From NCBI GenBank assembly GCA_002483745.1, contig DLIM01000043.1:54224-100149 (forward strand): a stretch of DNA of 45,926 nucleotides, read 5' to 3'. The notes below the pieces were generated by a model that saw only the letters and a list, made by a program, of their open reading frames with translations, was not told where the DNA came from and searched no databases. The DNA comes from Caryophanales bacterium UBA7642. GTDB taxonomy: Bacteria; Bacillota_I; Bacilli_A; RFN20; CAG-288. Shown one piece after another: positions 1 to 8,059 of this stretch (positions are counted from its first letter, which is position 1; each line of letters starts with the position of its first letter). The position numbers were made by a program, and so were the translations under genes.

Positions 1-1322
1 CTTGAGATATTGGTGAGAACGACTTTCTGACGGTGGCGGAATTTGACTTTCTCGATAGCATTCTTGACTTTCTTCTTGTAGTTAGGCTTAACGACATAGG
101 TGGTATTCTTCATCACGGTATTTCTGATCTGATGCTGGAGTTTATCGTTTGATTGATCCTTTTTGCCTAAGTTCTTGAACTGGTAAGGGCCTTTTTGAAG
201 CTTCAGGCCATTCTTTGAAAGAATGTACTGATCAAACTTTACGCCTCTTCTTACTAAGTCGGTTATCTCCTTGACCTGGTCTTCATCGTCTTCGGAGTAG
301 AAGATATAGGAATCACCGATTTCGGTGAATCTTCCTGCTCTTCCAGCCCTATGGAAGTAATAGTCAAGGTCTTTAGGTAGATCAAGAGATATGACGACTT
401 TGACATTAGGGATATCAATGCCTCTTGAGGCATAATCGCTGGCGATCAGCAAAGGATTCTTGTCCAGCCTGAAGTTATCTAGGCAGCGCTTGATTTCCCG
501 TTTTTCTAATCCTCCATAAAGAAGGAGGTAAGGAATATCCTGACCTTTTAAGTAGTCAGCTGTGGCAAAAAGGCCGGTCTTGGTGGAAGAGAAAACCAAA
601 GCCTTAAAAGGATGGGTCTCTTTCAGGAAGGAAACCAAGCTTTCTTCTAGGCCTAAGCCTCTGATGTTGACTAAGTGGTGGTTAACCGTTTTGTTGGTGA
701 TAGATTCTCTCACATCGATGACTTCTTTGATGTTGAAGAGTTTCCTGACTCTTTTCACATCCTGAACATTCAGGGAAGCGGAGAAGAAAGAAATCAGGGA
801 ACGCTCTTTGGCACTCTTGAGAATTTCTAATGATTCTTCAAATCCATCAAAGACGACCATATCCCCTTCATCGATGATGATTCTTTTCAGCTCATTGAAT
901 GGGTAATGGGAAAGTAGCTTCTTGTAAAGAGAAGGGGTTGTCAAAGCAATGTCGGGATGGCATCTAGTGAAGTCGGAATTGGATTCGAAGACTTTGATGC
1001 TGTCTTCGGGGAAGCCCATTCCCTTTAAGAAAGGGGCAATTACTTCTTTAACTTGGTCCAGTAAGGCAACAGTCGGAGAAAGGATGACTGCCTGTACATG
1101 ACCATCGTTTTTTAAGTCATTAAGGATAGGAATCACATAAGCTAAAGTCTTGCCAGTGCCGGTTGGGGCTAAACCTAAAACCGATTTTCCCTTAATTAAA
1201 AAAGGTATGGCCTTTTCCTGTATAGGGGAAAGCCTCTCAAAAGAGGAAGACTTCAGAAGAGCGACTAACTCTTTCTTCAGATTTAGGGATCCAATAGGAA
1301 GAAGTCCTTCGATATTTTCCAT
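1..1322 (-). CDS. DEAD-type ATP-dependent RNA helicase (C-terminus beyond window)
   Basis: This is a superfamily 2 RNA helicase that would unwind RNA in ribosome assembly or mRNA turnover. About 440 residues are visible and the C-terminus lies outside the window. Seen in order: a Q motif (LSPIQ, about residue 31), Walker A APTGTGKT (52-59), motif II as DEGD (151-154) instead of DEAD, motif III SAS (181-183) instead of SAT, the motif V region ASRGID (298-303), and motif VI HRAGRAGR (324-331). The tail becomes Lys/Arg-rich, as is common for RNA-binding extensions. The ATG lies two bases after the aspS stop, and a GGAG ribosome-binding site sits inside the end of aspS, so it is the last visible gene of the apt-rel-hisS-aspS run. 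CshB/YqfR-like helicases are the nearest guess, but the subfamily is uncertain. Confidence 0.9.
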   Translation of the reverse strand, partial: MENIEGLLPIGSLNLKKELVALLKSSSFERLSPIQEKAIPFLIKGKSVLGLAPTGTGKTLAYVIPILNDLKNDGHVQAVILSPTVALLDQVKEVIAPFLKGMGFPEDSIKVFESNSDFTRCHPDIALTTPSLYKKLLSHYPFNELKRIIIDEGDMVVFDGFEESLEILKSAKERSLISFFSASLNVQDVKRVRKLFNIKEVIDVRESITNKTVNHHLVNIRGLGLEESLVSFLKETHPFKALVFSSTKTGLFATADYLKGQDIPYLLLYGGLEKREIKRCLDNFRLDKNPLLIASDYASRGIDIPNVKVVISLDLPKDLDYYFHRAGRAGRFTEIGDSYIFYSEDDEDQVKEITDLVRRGVKFDQYILSKNGLKLQKGPYQFKNLGKKDQSNDKLQHQIRNTVMKNTTYVVKPNYKKKVKNAIEKVKFRHRQKVVLTNIS

Positions 1323-1324
1323 AT

Positions 1325-3061
1325 TTATTCTCCTTTATCCGTATCAGAAACTACTTTGATGCCTAAAATGTCGGTATCCTTAGTAGGAACTCTGCTCGGG
1401 CAGCTTGACATCGGCTCAAAAGCCTTCAAATTCTTCGGGAAAGCGACCACATCACGGACATTGTCGGTACCGGCTATCTCCATAGCCAATCTTTCAATAC
1501 CCATGCCAAACCCGCCTTCTGGAGGAACACCATACTGCAAAGCCTTGACTAAGAAGCCAAAGCGGTCGTTGATATCATTCTCACTCAAGCCCAAAATCTC
1601 AAAGACTTTCTTCTGGACAGAAGCATCGTGGATTCTTAGAGCTCCAGAAGATAGTTCAACGCCGTTAAGGATAGTATCATAAGAAGTGGAACGGACTTTA
1701 GTGGGGTCAGTATCAAGATAATGCAAGTCTTCGTCGATAGGACGGGTGAAAGGATTAGATAATGATTCGATATGGCCATCCTCTTCTCTTTCAAACAACG
1801 GCCAGTTGATCAAGAACAAAGGCTTATAATCGTCTTTTCTTAGAAGACCTAGCTTTTCACCGTATTCGCTTCTTAAAGCACCTAAAGCTGTCGAGGCATT
1901 GTTGAATTTGCTATCAGCGCAAAGAATAACTAAATCATTTTCTTTAAGGTTAAGCTCCTTGACGAGACGTTCAGTGGCTTCAGGCTTAAAGTTTTTGACA
2001 ATGGAGCCGGTCAATTCGCCATTAGTGAACTTAAGATGGCTAACGCCGAAGACTCGGAATTTTTTGGCTAGCAGGTTATCAGAATCCATATTCTTTCTGG
2101 AGACCTTGTCGGCATAATTAGGGACAACTAAGGCCTTAACGAATTTCTTTTCATAGGCCTTAAAGCCGGATTCGTTCAGGAAATCCACATTGCTTAAAAG
2201 CATTTCAAAACGCATATCGGGCTTATCAGTGCCATATTTATCGATGGCAGTTGAATAATCCATACGATAGAAGTCAGGTAAATCAACATTATCGATCTTC
2301 TTAAAGAGGTTCTTTAAAAGACCTTCAATGACATTCAGGACATCTTCTCTGTCGACAAATGATAGCTCGACATCGATCTGCATGAATTCCGGCTGACGGT
2401 CAGCACGCTGATCTTCATCTCGGTAGCAATGGGCTAACTGGAAATAACGGTCAAGACCGCTAATCATCAAAAGCTGCTTATAAAGCTGAGGGGACTGAGG
2501 TAAAGCATAGAATTCCCCAGGATAGATTCTCGATGGAACCAGATAGTCTCTAGCGCCTTCGGGGGTGGATTTAATCAAAGTCGGGGTATCGACTTCCTGG
2601 AAACCGTTATCAATCAAATATTCCCTGGTATACCGGTTAATGTCGCTTCTGATCTTAAGATACTTCTGCATTACCGGTCTTCTTAGATCCAAGTAACGGT
2701 AAACAAGTCTAGTGTCTTCGGAAGCATTAGTGTTGTCATCTATTTCAAAAGGCGTGGTCTCAGCCTTAGAGAAAACCACAATCTCACTGGCTTTGATTTC
2801 GATTTTGCCAGTGTGGATATGGTTATTGGGTTCACTTCTTAGAACGACTTGGCCTTTGCAGCTGATACAGTATTCGCTTTTGACAGAAGTCTTGGCATAA
2901 AGCTCAGGGGCGATATTAAGCTGGGTAATACCATACTTATCACGGAGATCTATAAAAACCAGAGCTCCTAAATTTCTAACCGTATTGACCCAGCCACAAA
3001 GGGTAACTACTTTGCCGACATCTTTTTCGGTCAGCTCACCACAAGTGTTTGTTCTTAGCAT
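1325..3061 (-). CDS. aspS: Aspartyl-tRNA synthetase
   Basis: Class II synthetase that charges tRNA-Asp in the cytoplasm. The 578-residue length is normal for the bacterial type with an inserted GAD domain. An N-terminal OB-fold anticodon domain fills about residues 1-100. Class II motif 2 (YRDEDQRADRQPEF, 213-226) and motif 3 (GMGIER, about 519-524) are intact, followed by the usual VVAFPK stretch. The ATG comes two bases after the hisS stop, and the ribosome-binding site is weak, which suggests translational coupling to hisS. The hisS-aspS pair is typical of Firmicutes. Whether it also charges tRNA-Asn depends on whether an asnS exists elsewhere, which this window cannot show. Confidence 0.97.
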   Translation of the reverse strand: MLRTNTCGELTEKDVGKVVTLCGWVNTVRNLGALVFIDLRDKYGITQLNIAPELYAKTSVKSEYCISCKGQVVLRSEPNNHIHTGKIEIKASEIVVFSKAETTPFEIDDNTNASEDTRLVYRYLDLRRPVMQKYLKIRSDINRYTREYLIDNGFQEVDTPTLIKSTPEGARDYLVPSRIYPGEFYALPQSPQLYKQLLMISGLDRYFQLAHCYRDEDQRADRQPEFMQIDVELSFVDREDVLNVIEGLLKNLFKKIDNVDLPDFYRMDYSTAIDKYGTDKPDMRFEMLLSNVDFLNESGFKAYEKKFVKALVVPNYADKVSRKNMDSDNLLAKKFRVFGVSHLKFTNGELTGSIVKNFKPEATERLVKELNLKENDLVILCADSKFNNASTALGALRSEYGEKLGLLRKDDYKPLFLINWPLFEREEDGHIESLSNPFTRPIDEDLHYLDTDPTKVRSTSYDTILNGVELSSGALRIHDASVQKKVFEILGLSENDINDRFGFLVKALQYGVPPEGGFGMGIERLAMEIAGTDNVRDVVAFPKNLKAFEPMSSCPSRVPTKDTDILGIKVVSDTDKGE

Positions 3062-3063
3062 GT

Positions 3064-4320
3064 TTAATCTCTTTTCTTAAGTTCCGCCAATGAGGCTTCA
3101 CTCAGATCTTTTTGATCTCTAGTCTTCATATCTTTAAGCTTATAGGAGCCATCCTTATCGCAGATAAGAACATAGCTAGCCTGTAATCTATCAGCCATCT
3201 TGAAGGCTCCGCCTAAGCCTCTTGAGAACGAGACAAAGGTTAAGGAAAGGCCATTTTCTCTTAGCTTCTCAGCAATAGCTAAAGGCTTCCCGTTTCGGAT
3301 ATTATCGATAACTACGACATCAATCTTCTTAGGACCCATCAATTCAGCTTTTCTTTCAGGAGAAAGCGAAAGAAGGATTCTTTCCACTCCTAAGGAGAAA
3401 CCGATTCCTTCATAATCGGGTCCGCCTATCTGGCTCATCAGGTTAGCGTATTTACCGCCTCCGCCGATGGCACCGACATTAAGGTTATCTTGGTCATAGA
3501 GTTCCCAGACTAATCCGGTATAGTAATCTAAGCCACGGACTAAACGGTCATCGATTTCGTATTTAACGCCGATTTCATCCAAAGCCTTAATCAAGGTCTG
3601 ATATTCGTTTTTATCTTCTTCATCAAGGAAATCAGAGATCTTAGGAGCCTTTTTAGCTAATTCCTGGTCCTCTGGGACTTTGCAGTCGAGAATTCTTAAA
3701 GGGTTAGTCTCTAATCTTCTCTTGCAGTCTTCGCACATATTAGGAACTAAGGGTTTGAAATAGTTATAGAGTTCTTTCTTATAGTTCTCACGGGATTTGA
3801 ATGAACCTAAAAAATTGAGCTTAACTAAGATTTCATGTCCTAAAGCTTTTTTGCTGGCGTTGATAGAAAGCATCAAGGATTCCACCGAGGTATCGACATC
3901 AACTTTTGAATCGATAAATTCGACACCGTACTGATTGAATTCTCTAAGTCTTCCAGCCTGAGGTCTTTCATAACGGAAAACGGGGCCAAAATAGGAAAGC
4001 CTTAAAGGCATATCAGGTAAAGCAAAATATTTGTTTTCAATAACGGCACGGTTGACGCTAGCGGTATATTCAGGTCTTAAGGTATAGTCCTTATCGCCTT
4101 TGTTGGCTAGATCGAAGGTTTCCTTAGTTACAATATCAGAGCTTTCACCATCGGTTCGATGGAAAAGCTTGTTTTCTTCAAAGATCGGAGGCTCGCATTC
4201 CGAGCAGCCATACTGTTTTGCTTCATCTAATAATACTTTCTTTAAGCCGAGAAGCACTTTTTCATCATCATAAAAGTAGTCAAGTGTTCCACGGGGTTTC
4301 TTAAATTGTTCATTTGCCAT
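3064..4320 (-). CDS. hisS: Histidyl-tRNA synthetase
   Basis: Class II synthetase that charges tRNA-His. The 418 residues match the bacterial family. Seen: the opening KPRGTLDYF, class II motif 2 around FRYERPQAGRLREF (115-128), the family pattern CEDCKRRLETNPLRILDCK (196-214), the HisA signature LVRGLDYYTG (260-269), and a motif 3 region GFSLGVERI near residue 307. The anticodon-binding domain forms the C-terminus. An AGGAGG site lies seven bases before the ATG. The 54-base gap from rel holds a TATAAT-like -10 but is too short for a T-box riboswitch. Confidence 0.97.
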   Translation of the reverse strand: MANEQFKKPRGTLDYFYDDEKVLLGLKKVLLDEAKQYGCSECEPPIFEENKLFHRTDGESSDIVTKETFDLANKGDKDYTLRPEYTASVNRAVIENKYFALPDMPLRLSYFGPVFRYERPQAGRLREFNQYGVEFIDSKVDVDTSVESLMLSINASKKALGHEILVKLNFLGSFKSRENYKKELYNYFKPLVPNMCEDCKRRLETNPLRILDCKVPEDQELAKKAPKISDFLDEEDKNEYQTLIKALDEIGVKYEIDDRLVRGLDYYTGLVWELYDQDNLNVGAIGGGGKYANLMSQIGGPDYEGIGFSLGVERILLSLSPERKAELMGPKKIDVVVIDNIRNGKPLAIAEKLRENGLSLTFVSFSRGLGGAFKMADRLQASYVLICDKDGSYKLKDMKTRDQKDLSEASLAELKKRD

Positions 4321-4346
4321 GGTAAAGTCCTCCTAAAAGCTTATTA

Positions 4347-4352
4347 ATTATA
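4347..4352 (-). promoter_or_regulatory. Possible -10 element ahead of hisS
   Basis: On the minus strand this reads TATAAT inside TGTTATATAAT, about 26 bases before the hisS ATG. No good -35 is visible at 17 bases, so it may be an extended -10 promoter or chance in AT-rich DNA. It would allow hisS-aspS to be expressed separately from rel. Confidence 0.35.
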
Positions 4353-4374
4353 TAACAAACAGAAACGATTTACC

Positions 4375-6591
4375 TCAATGATTTACTCGATCAATCTGAT
4401 AGACAGATTTGACATTAGTGAGGGCATGCATGAAATAGCCTAAGGTTTCTTTATCCTTGACTAAGATGGTTAAAGAAATCGTCGTGGTATTGTTGGAAGG
4501 ATGATATTTGGCGTTAATCTTGTAGACTTTTCCGTTATTGCTGGAAAGACAGTTAAGGACATCGACCAATAAGCCATCTCGATCATGGCACTGAATTGCT
4601 AAGTCAACTGGATATTCGGCTTTATTGACAACATTAGGATTCCATTTGACATCAATGAGACGGTTCTTGGCGTCTTTTCTTAAGATATTAGGGCAATCAA
4701 CACGGTGGACCTTAACACCTTGGCCAGTGGAAACAAACCCGACAATATCGTCCCCTGGAATTGGGCAGCAACAGTTAGCTAAAGAAATCAAGACATTATC
4801 GCCATTTGCTAGAACCACGGCATCGACATTGTTGGAACGGATTTGCTTTTCATTGATGGATTTAGCTAATTCCTGAGTCTTTGCCGCCACATCATTGTTC
4901 TTTATGATGGCCTCGGAAGCATCGATAATCTGAGTTGGAGATAATGTCCTACCATATAAAAGCAAATAGATTTCTTCTGGAGAGGAAACTTTGAAAGTAT
5001 CGAGAACTTTTCTAGTTATTACTTTGCTGACATCAACAGCAATGCGTTTTTCTTTCAGAGCATCAACTAAAACCTGGCGGCCCTTTTTTATGCCGTCATC
5101 TCTGACAAAATCAGAATTCTGCTTTATCAAGTATTTACGGATTTTGCTTTTCGCAAAATTAGTGGTGGCAATATTGAGCCATTCCGTATTTGGAGAAGCA
5201 TTCTTAGAAGTGATGACTTCCACAATATCACCGGTTTTCAAGGGCTGAGAAATAGGAACAAGGGTATTGTTTACCTTAGCCCCGGATAGGTGTTCACCGA
5301 TGTCGGTATGTATACGATAAGCAAAATCCAATGGGGTTGAGCCATTAGGTAAGCAGATAACATTTCCTTTAGGGGTAAAGACATAGACGTTTGCATCGAA
5401 GATATCATGGGAAAGAGCTGCCATATACTCTTCCGCATCTTTTTCATCGCCTTCGTCCTTAGAAATAGCTACAAAATCCTTAAACCAATGTAACTGGTTT
5501 TCAATTTCAACTTGTTCTTTCTTTGGATCGTAGCTAGTGCCTTCTTTGTAACGCCAATGGGCGGCCACACCGCTTTCGGCGGTTTCATCCATTTTGCTGG
5601 TTCGAATCTGGATTTCAAAGAACTTCCCGGTATCAGTTACAACTGTCGTATGCAAAGATTGATAGAGGTTAGCTTTAGGCATAGCAATGTAATCCTTAAA
5701 CCTTCCAGGTACCGGTTTAAAGTTAGCATGGACATAACCGAGGATTTCATAGCAGTTTTGCTCAGAAAGAGTAATGACTCTTAAGGCCATGATATCGTAG
5801 ATCTGGTCAAAGGCATAACCCTTTTTGTACATCTTTTTATAGATGGAATAAACTGATTTAACACGATCCGTAATCTCAAAAGAAATATTGGTAGGCTTTA
5901 AAATAAGAGTTAATTCCTTCTTCAATTTATCAAGCTCGCCTTGGGCATCACTGACTAAATGGTTGCATTTTTCTTCTATGTCTTTGTACTTATCAGGTTC
6001 CAAATAGAAGAGAGATAGATCCTCAAGCTCAGTCTGAATCTTATACAAGCCTAAACGGTGAGCAATCGGAGAATAGACATCCAAAGTTTCTTTAGATATT
6101 CTGACTTGCTTATCTAAGGGCTGGAACTGAAGAGTCCTCATGTTGTGGAGTCGGTCAGCCAGCTTAACAATGATGACACGGACGTCTTTAGCCATAGCCA
6201 CAAAAATCTTGCGGTGATTCTCAGCCGTAAATTCCACATTTTTGTAATCTGAAAGACGAGTGACTTTAGTTAAAGCTTCCACTAAATTGGCAACTTCAGG
6301 ACCGAATTGGTTGGAAATCTCAGCTTTAGTGGTTCCCGTATCTTCGATAGTATCATGAAGCAATCCGGCACAGATGGTAGTAGGACCAACCTGCATCTCA
6401 GCTAAAATCTCGGCTACACCGATACAGTGAGTGATATAAGGGTCTCCGGATTTTCTCACTTGACCAGCATGTTTTTGGTCAGCAAACCTATAGGCCCTTT
6501 CAATAAGGGCTAAATCATCCTGGTTTTTGATGTATTGGGAGTAGGTTTTCTTTAAGTCTTCAAAAGTATAGATGCGGTTTGTAATTTCCAT
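4375..6591 (-). CDS. rel: Bifunctional (p)ppGpp synthetase/hydrolase, Rel/SpoT family
   Basis: Long RSH protein that makes and breaks the stringent-response alarmone (p)ppGpp. The 738 residues fit the full-length family. Seen in order: an HD hydrolase domain with HAGQVRKSGDPYITH (41-55), the metal-binding HD pair (79-80) and EDT (83-85); a synthetase domain with the substrate strip GRFKDYIAMPKANLYQSLHT (295-314) and EIQIRT (325-330); a TGS domain beginning VYVFTPKG near residue 400; and a C-terminal ACT domain. The intact HD residues argue for a working hydrolase. The ATG follows the apt stop by about ten bases with no clear ribosome-binding site, so translation may depend on re-initiation after apt. 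The apt-rel order is conserved in Bacilli. dtd, normally next, is missing here. Confidence 0.96.
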   Translation of the reverse strand: MEITNRIYTFEDLKKTYSQYIKNQDDLALIERAYRFADQKHAGQVRKSGDPYITHCIGVAEILAEMQVGPTTICAGLLHDTIEDTGTTKAEISNQFGPEVANLVEALTKVTRLSDYKNVEFTAENHRKIFVAMAKDVRVIIVKLADRLHNMRTLQFQPLDKQVRISKETLDVYSPIAHRLGLYKIQTELEDLSLFYLEPDKYKDIEEKCNHLVSDAQGELDKLKKELTLILKPTNISFEITDRVKSVYSIYKKMYKKGYAFDQIYDIMALRVITLSEQNCYEILGYVHANFKPVPGRFKDYIAMPKANLYQSLHTTVVTDTGKFFEIQIRTSKMDETAESGVAAHWRYKEGTSYDPKKEQVEIENQLHWFKDFVAISKDEGDEKDAEEYMAALSHDIFDANVYVFTPKGNVICLPNGSTPLDFAYRIHTDIGEHLSGAKVNNTLVPISQPLKTGDIVEVITSKNASPNTEWLNIATTNFAKSKIRKYLIKQNSDFVRDDGIKKGRQVLVDALKEKRIAVDVSKVITRKVLDTFKVSSPEEIYLLLYGRTLSPTQIIDASEAIIKNNDVAAKTQELAKSINEKQIRSNNVDAVVLANGDNVLISLANCCCPIPGDDIVGFVSTGQGVKVHRVDCPNILRKDAKNRLIDVKWNPNVVNKAEYPVDLAIQCHDRDGLLVDVLNCLSSNNGKVYKINAKYHPSNNTTTISLTILVKDKETLGYFMHALTNVKSVYQIDRVNH

Positions 6592-6601
6592 CGTTTAAGA
6601 T

Positions 6602-7111
6602 TTATAAATCAATCAAAGAACTATTCTTTAAGCCGCAGTTTTTAGCACCATCAAGATTCTTAAGGTGAATAACCGTAATGGCACCAACGGGATTTCCGCC
6701 GGCAATCTGGACCAATTCCTTCAAAGCATTGAAAGTACCGCCAGTAGCCATTAAATCATCAACCAATAAGACTCTGGAGTTTGGCTTAAAAGAATCTTTA
6801 GGTATTGATAATGTAGCTGTTCCGTATTCAAGCTGATAGGAAATCTGATAAATGACTCCTGGGAGTTTTCCGGCTTTTCTAGCCATGACGAAACCTAAAT
6901 TCATCTTATAGGCTAAAGCGGCACCAAAAAGGAAAGCACGTGATTCCGGACCGCAAATGATATCAGGCTTAAAAGGTTCAGCTAACTTAGCTAAATCATC
7001 TATGCAGGAATGAAAAGCCTCAGGATCTCTAAGCAAAGGTGAAATATCCTTAAAAGAGATACCTTTCTTAGGAAAATCAAGCGTTACGCCAATGTACTTC
7101 TTATAATCCAT
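6602..7111 (-). CDS. apt: Adenine phosphoribosyltransferase
   Basis: Purine salvage enzyme that joins adenine to PRPP to give AMP. The PRPP-binding motif VLLVDDLMATGGT is intact, followed by the usual substrate regions. I chose the ATG at 7111 (MDYKKYIG, 169 residues) because GAGGT lies eight bases upstream and the length then matches the family; an upstream in-frame start at 7153 would put the promoter inside the gene. It is the first gene of the apt-rel-hisS-aspS-helicase run and is transcribed divergently from the ispH-like gene. A good extended -10 promoter sits upstream. Confidence 0.95.
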   Translation of the reverse strand: MDYKKYIGVTLDFPKKGISFKDISPLLRDPEAFHSCIDDLAKLAEPFKPDIICGPESRAFLFGAALAYKMNLGFVMARKAGKLPGVIYQISYQLEYGTATLSIPKDSFKPNSRVLLVDDLMATGGTFNALKELVQIAGGNPVGAITVIHLKNLDGAKNCGLKNSSLIDL

Positions 7112-7135
7112 AATAATTACCTCGATGTTAAATTT

Positions 7136-7144
7136 ATTATACCA
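7136..7144 (-). promoter_or_regulatory. Extended -10 promoter of apt
   Basis: The minus strand reads TGGTATAAT, a perfect extended -10 (TGnTATAAT). No clear -35 is seen at the usual spacing, which is acceptable for extended -10 promoters. The predicted start near 7129 gives a leader of about 18 bases that includes the GAGG ribosome-binding site of apt. Confidence 0.6.
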
Positions 7145-7192
7145 TGTTAGCAATTACAATATGCCCAACTTTCTACATCTTTTAGAATTTCA

Positions 7193-7201
7193 TGTTAAAC
7201 T
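7193..7201 (+). promoter_or_regulatory. Extended -10 promoter of the ispH-like gene
   Basis: The sequence reads TGTTAAACT, an extended -10 with hexamer TAAACT. It ends six bases before the ATG at 7208, so transcription would start at or next to the first base of the start codon. There is no Shine-Dalgarno-like sequence before this ATG, so the mRNA may be leaderless. Confidence 0.4.
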
Positions 7202-7207
7202 AATCAT

Positions 7208-8059
7208 ATGGTTACAATCATCAGTGATATTGGTTTCTGCTATGGTGTCAGAAATGCCATCAATGAGCTTAAAAAAGCGCATTCAAAGTTTCCTATTCTC
7301 TATTTAAATCACCCTTTAATCCATAATGAAGAGTTAAACAGAAAGCTCATGGAAGATAACGGTGCCTTTTTTTATAACCCAAAAACGAAACTTAATCCTC
7401 TTGGTTCAGTTGTCTATTCCGCCCATGGTCACCCCCTTGAAGAAGAAATACCATTTAAAGAAATCCAATCATTCGATGCTATTTGCCCTTTGATTGTCAA
7501 AAGATATGAATTCCTGCAAAAGCCTGTCAAAAATGCTACCTATTATTTTCTCGGCAAGAAGAACCACCAAGAAACCTTAGGATTTCTTTCCCGGTTCCCT
7601 TTCCTGGTCTTCATTGATTCTTCATTAGACTTATTGCCCCAACTAAAAGAGCTAAGGCCTAGCGGTAAAACTTTTTTGATTCCCCAAACCACGGTTTCTC
7701 AGGATAGTTTTCAGATTTGCTCTGACTATCTAAATTCCAAGACTGAGCTTTTAGGCTATTTGCCTATCTGCCAGCTCTATTCGAAACGTACGATTGATGC
7801 TATCAGCTTCCTTAAAAAAGTAGATAAGAAGAAAAGCTATTTTGTGGTGGTAGGAGATAAGACCAGTTCAAACGCCAACGAAATCTACCGGGCCATCAAA
7901 AAAAGCTACCCAGCCTTAGAAGGCAAGATAGCTTTGAAAATCACCGATTTCAACCTAAAAGAACTAAGGGGTAAAGATATCTATATCACCAGTGCGACAA
8001 GCGTCAGTGAAGAGGAAGTCAAATCCCTTTTGGACTCTTTTAATAATTGTGGGCTCTAA
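7208..8059 (+). CDS. ispH: 4-hydroxy-3-methylbut-2-enyl diphosphate reductase (IspH/LytB), divergent
   Basis: Last enzyme of the MEP isoprenoid pathway, an iron-sulfur reductase that gives IPP and DMAPP. The three cluster cysteines are present at 11 (GFCYGV), 93 (AICPLI) and 188 (PICQLY). Substrate and catalytic patterns are also present: NHPLIHN (34-40), SAHGHP (71-76), HQE with the catalytic Glu (120-122), QTTVSQ (160-165), GDKTSSNANE (216-225), and a closing ITSATSVSEEEV. At 283 residues it is short but complete. Several positions differ from textbook consensus, for example ATSVSE where TAGAST-type sequences are usual. It is alone on the plus strand between two minus-strand operons and its last 20 bases overlap the end of the sigma-factor gene. 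No ribosome-binding site is visible. Confidence 0.88.
   Translation: MVTIISDIGFCYGVRNAINELKKAHSKFPILYLNHPLIHNEELNRKLMEDNGAFFYNPKTKLNPLGSVVYSAHGHPLEEEIPFKEIQSFDAICPLIVKRYEFLQKPVKNATYYFLGKKNHQETLGFLSRFPFLVFIDSSLDLLPQLKELRPSGKTFLIPQTTVSQDSFQICSDYLNSKTELLGYLPICQLYSKRTIDAISFLKKVDKKKSYFVVVGDKTSSNANEIYRAIKKSYPALEGKIALKITDFNLKELRGKDIYITSATSVSEEEVKSLLDSFNNCGL

Noticed and set aside
7112..7153. Longer apt reading from 7153
   Set aside because: It would place the extended -10 promoter inside the gene, and the ATG at 7111 has a well-spaced GAGG.
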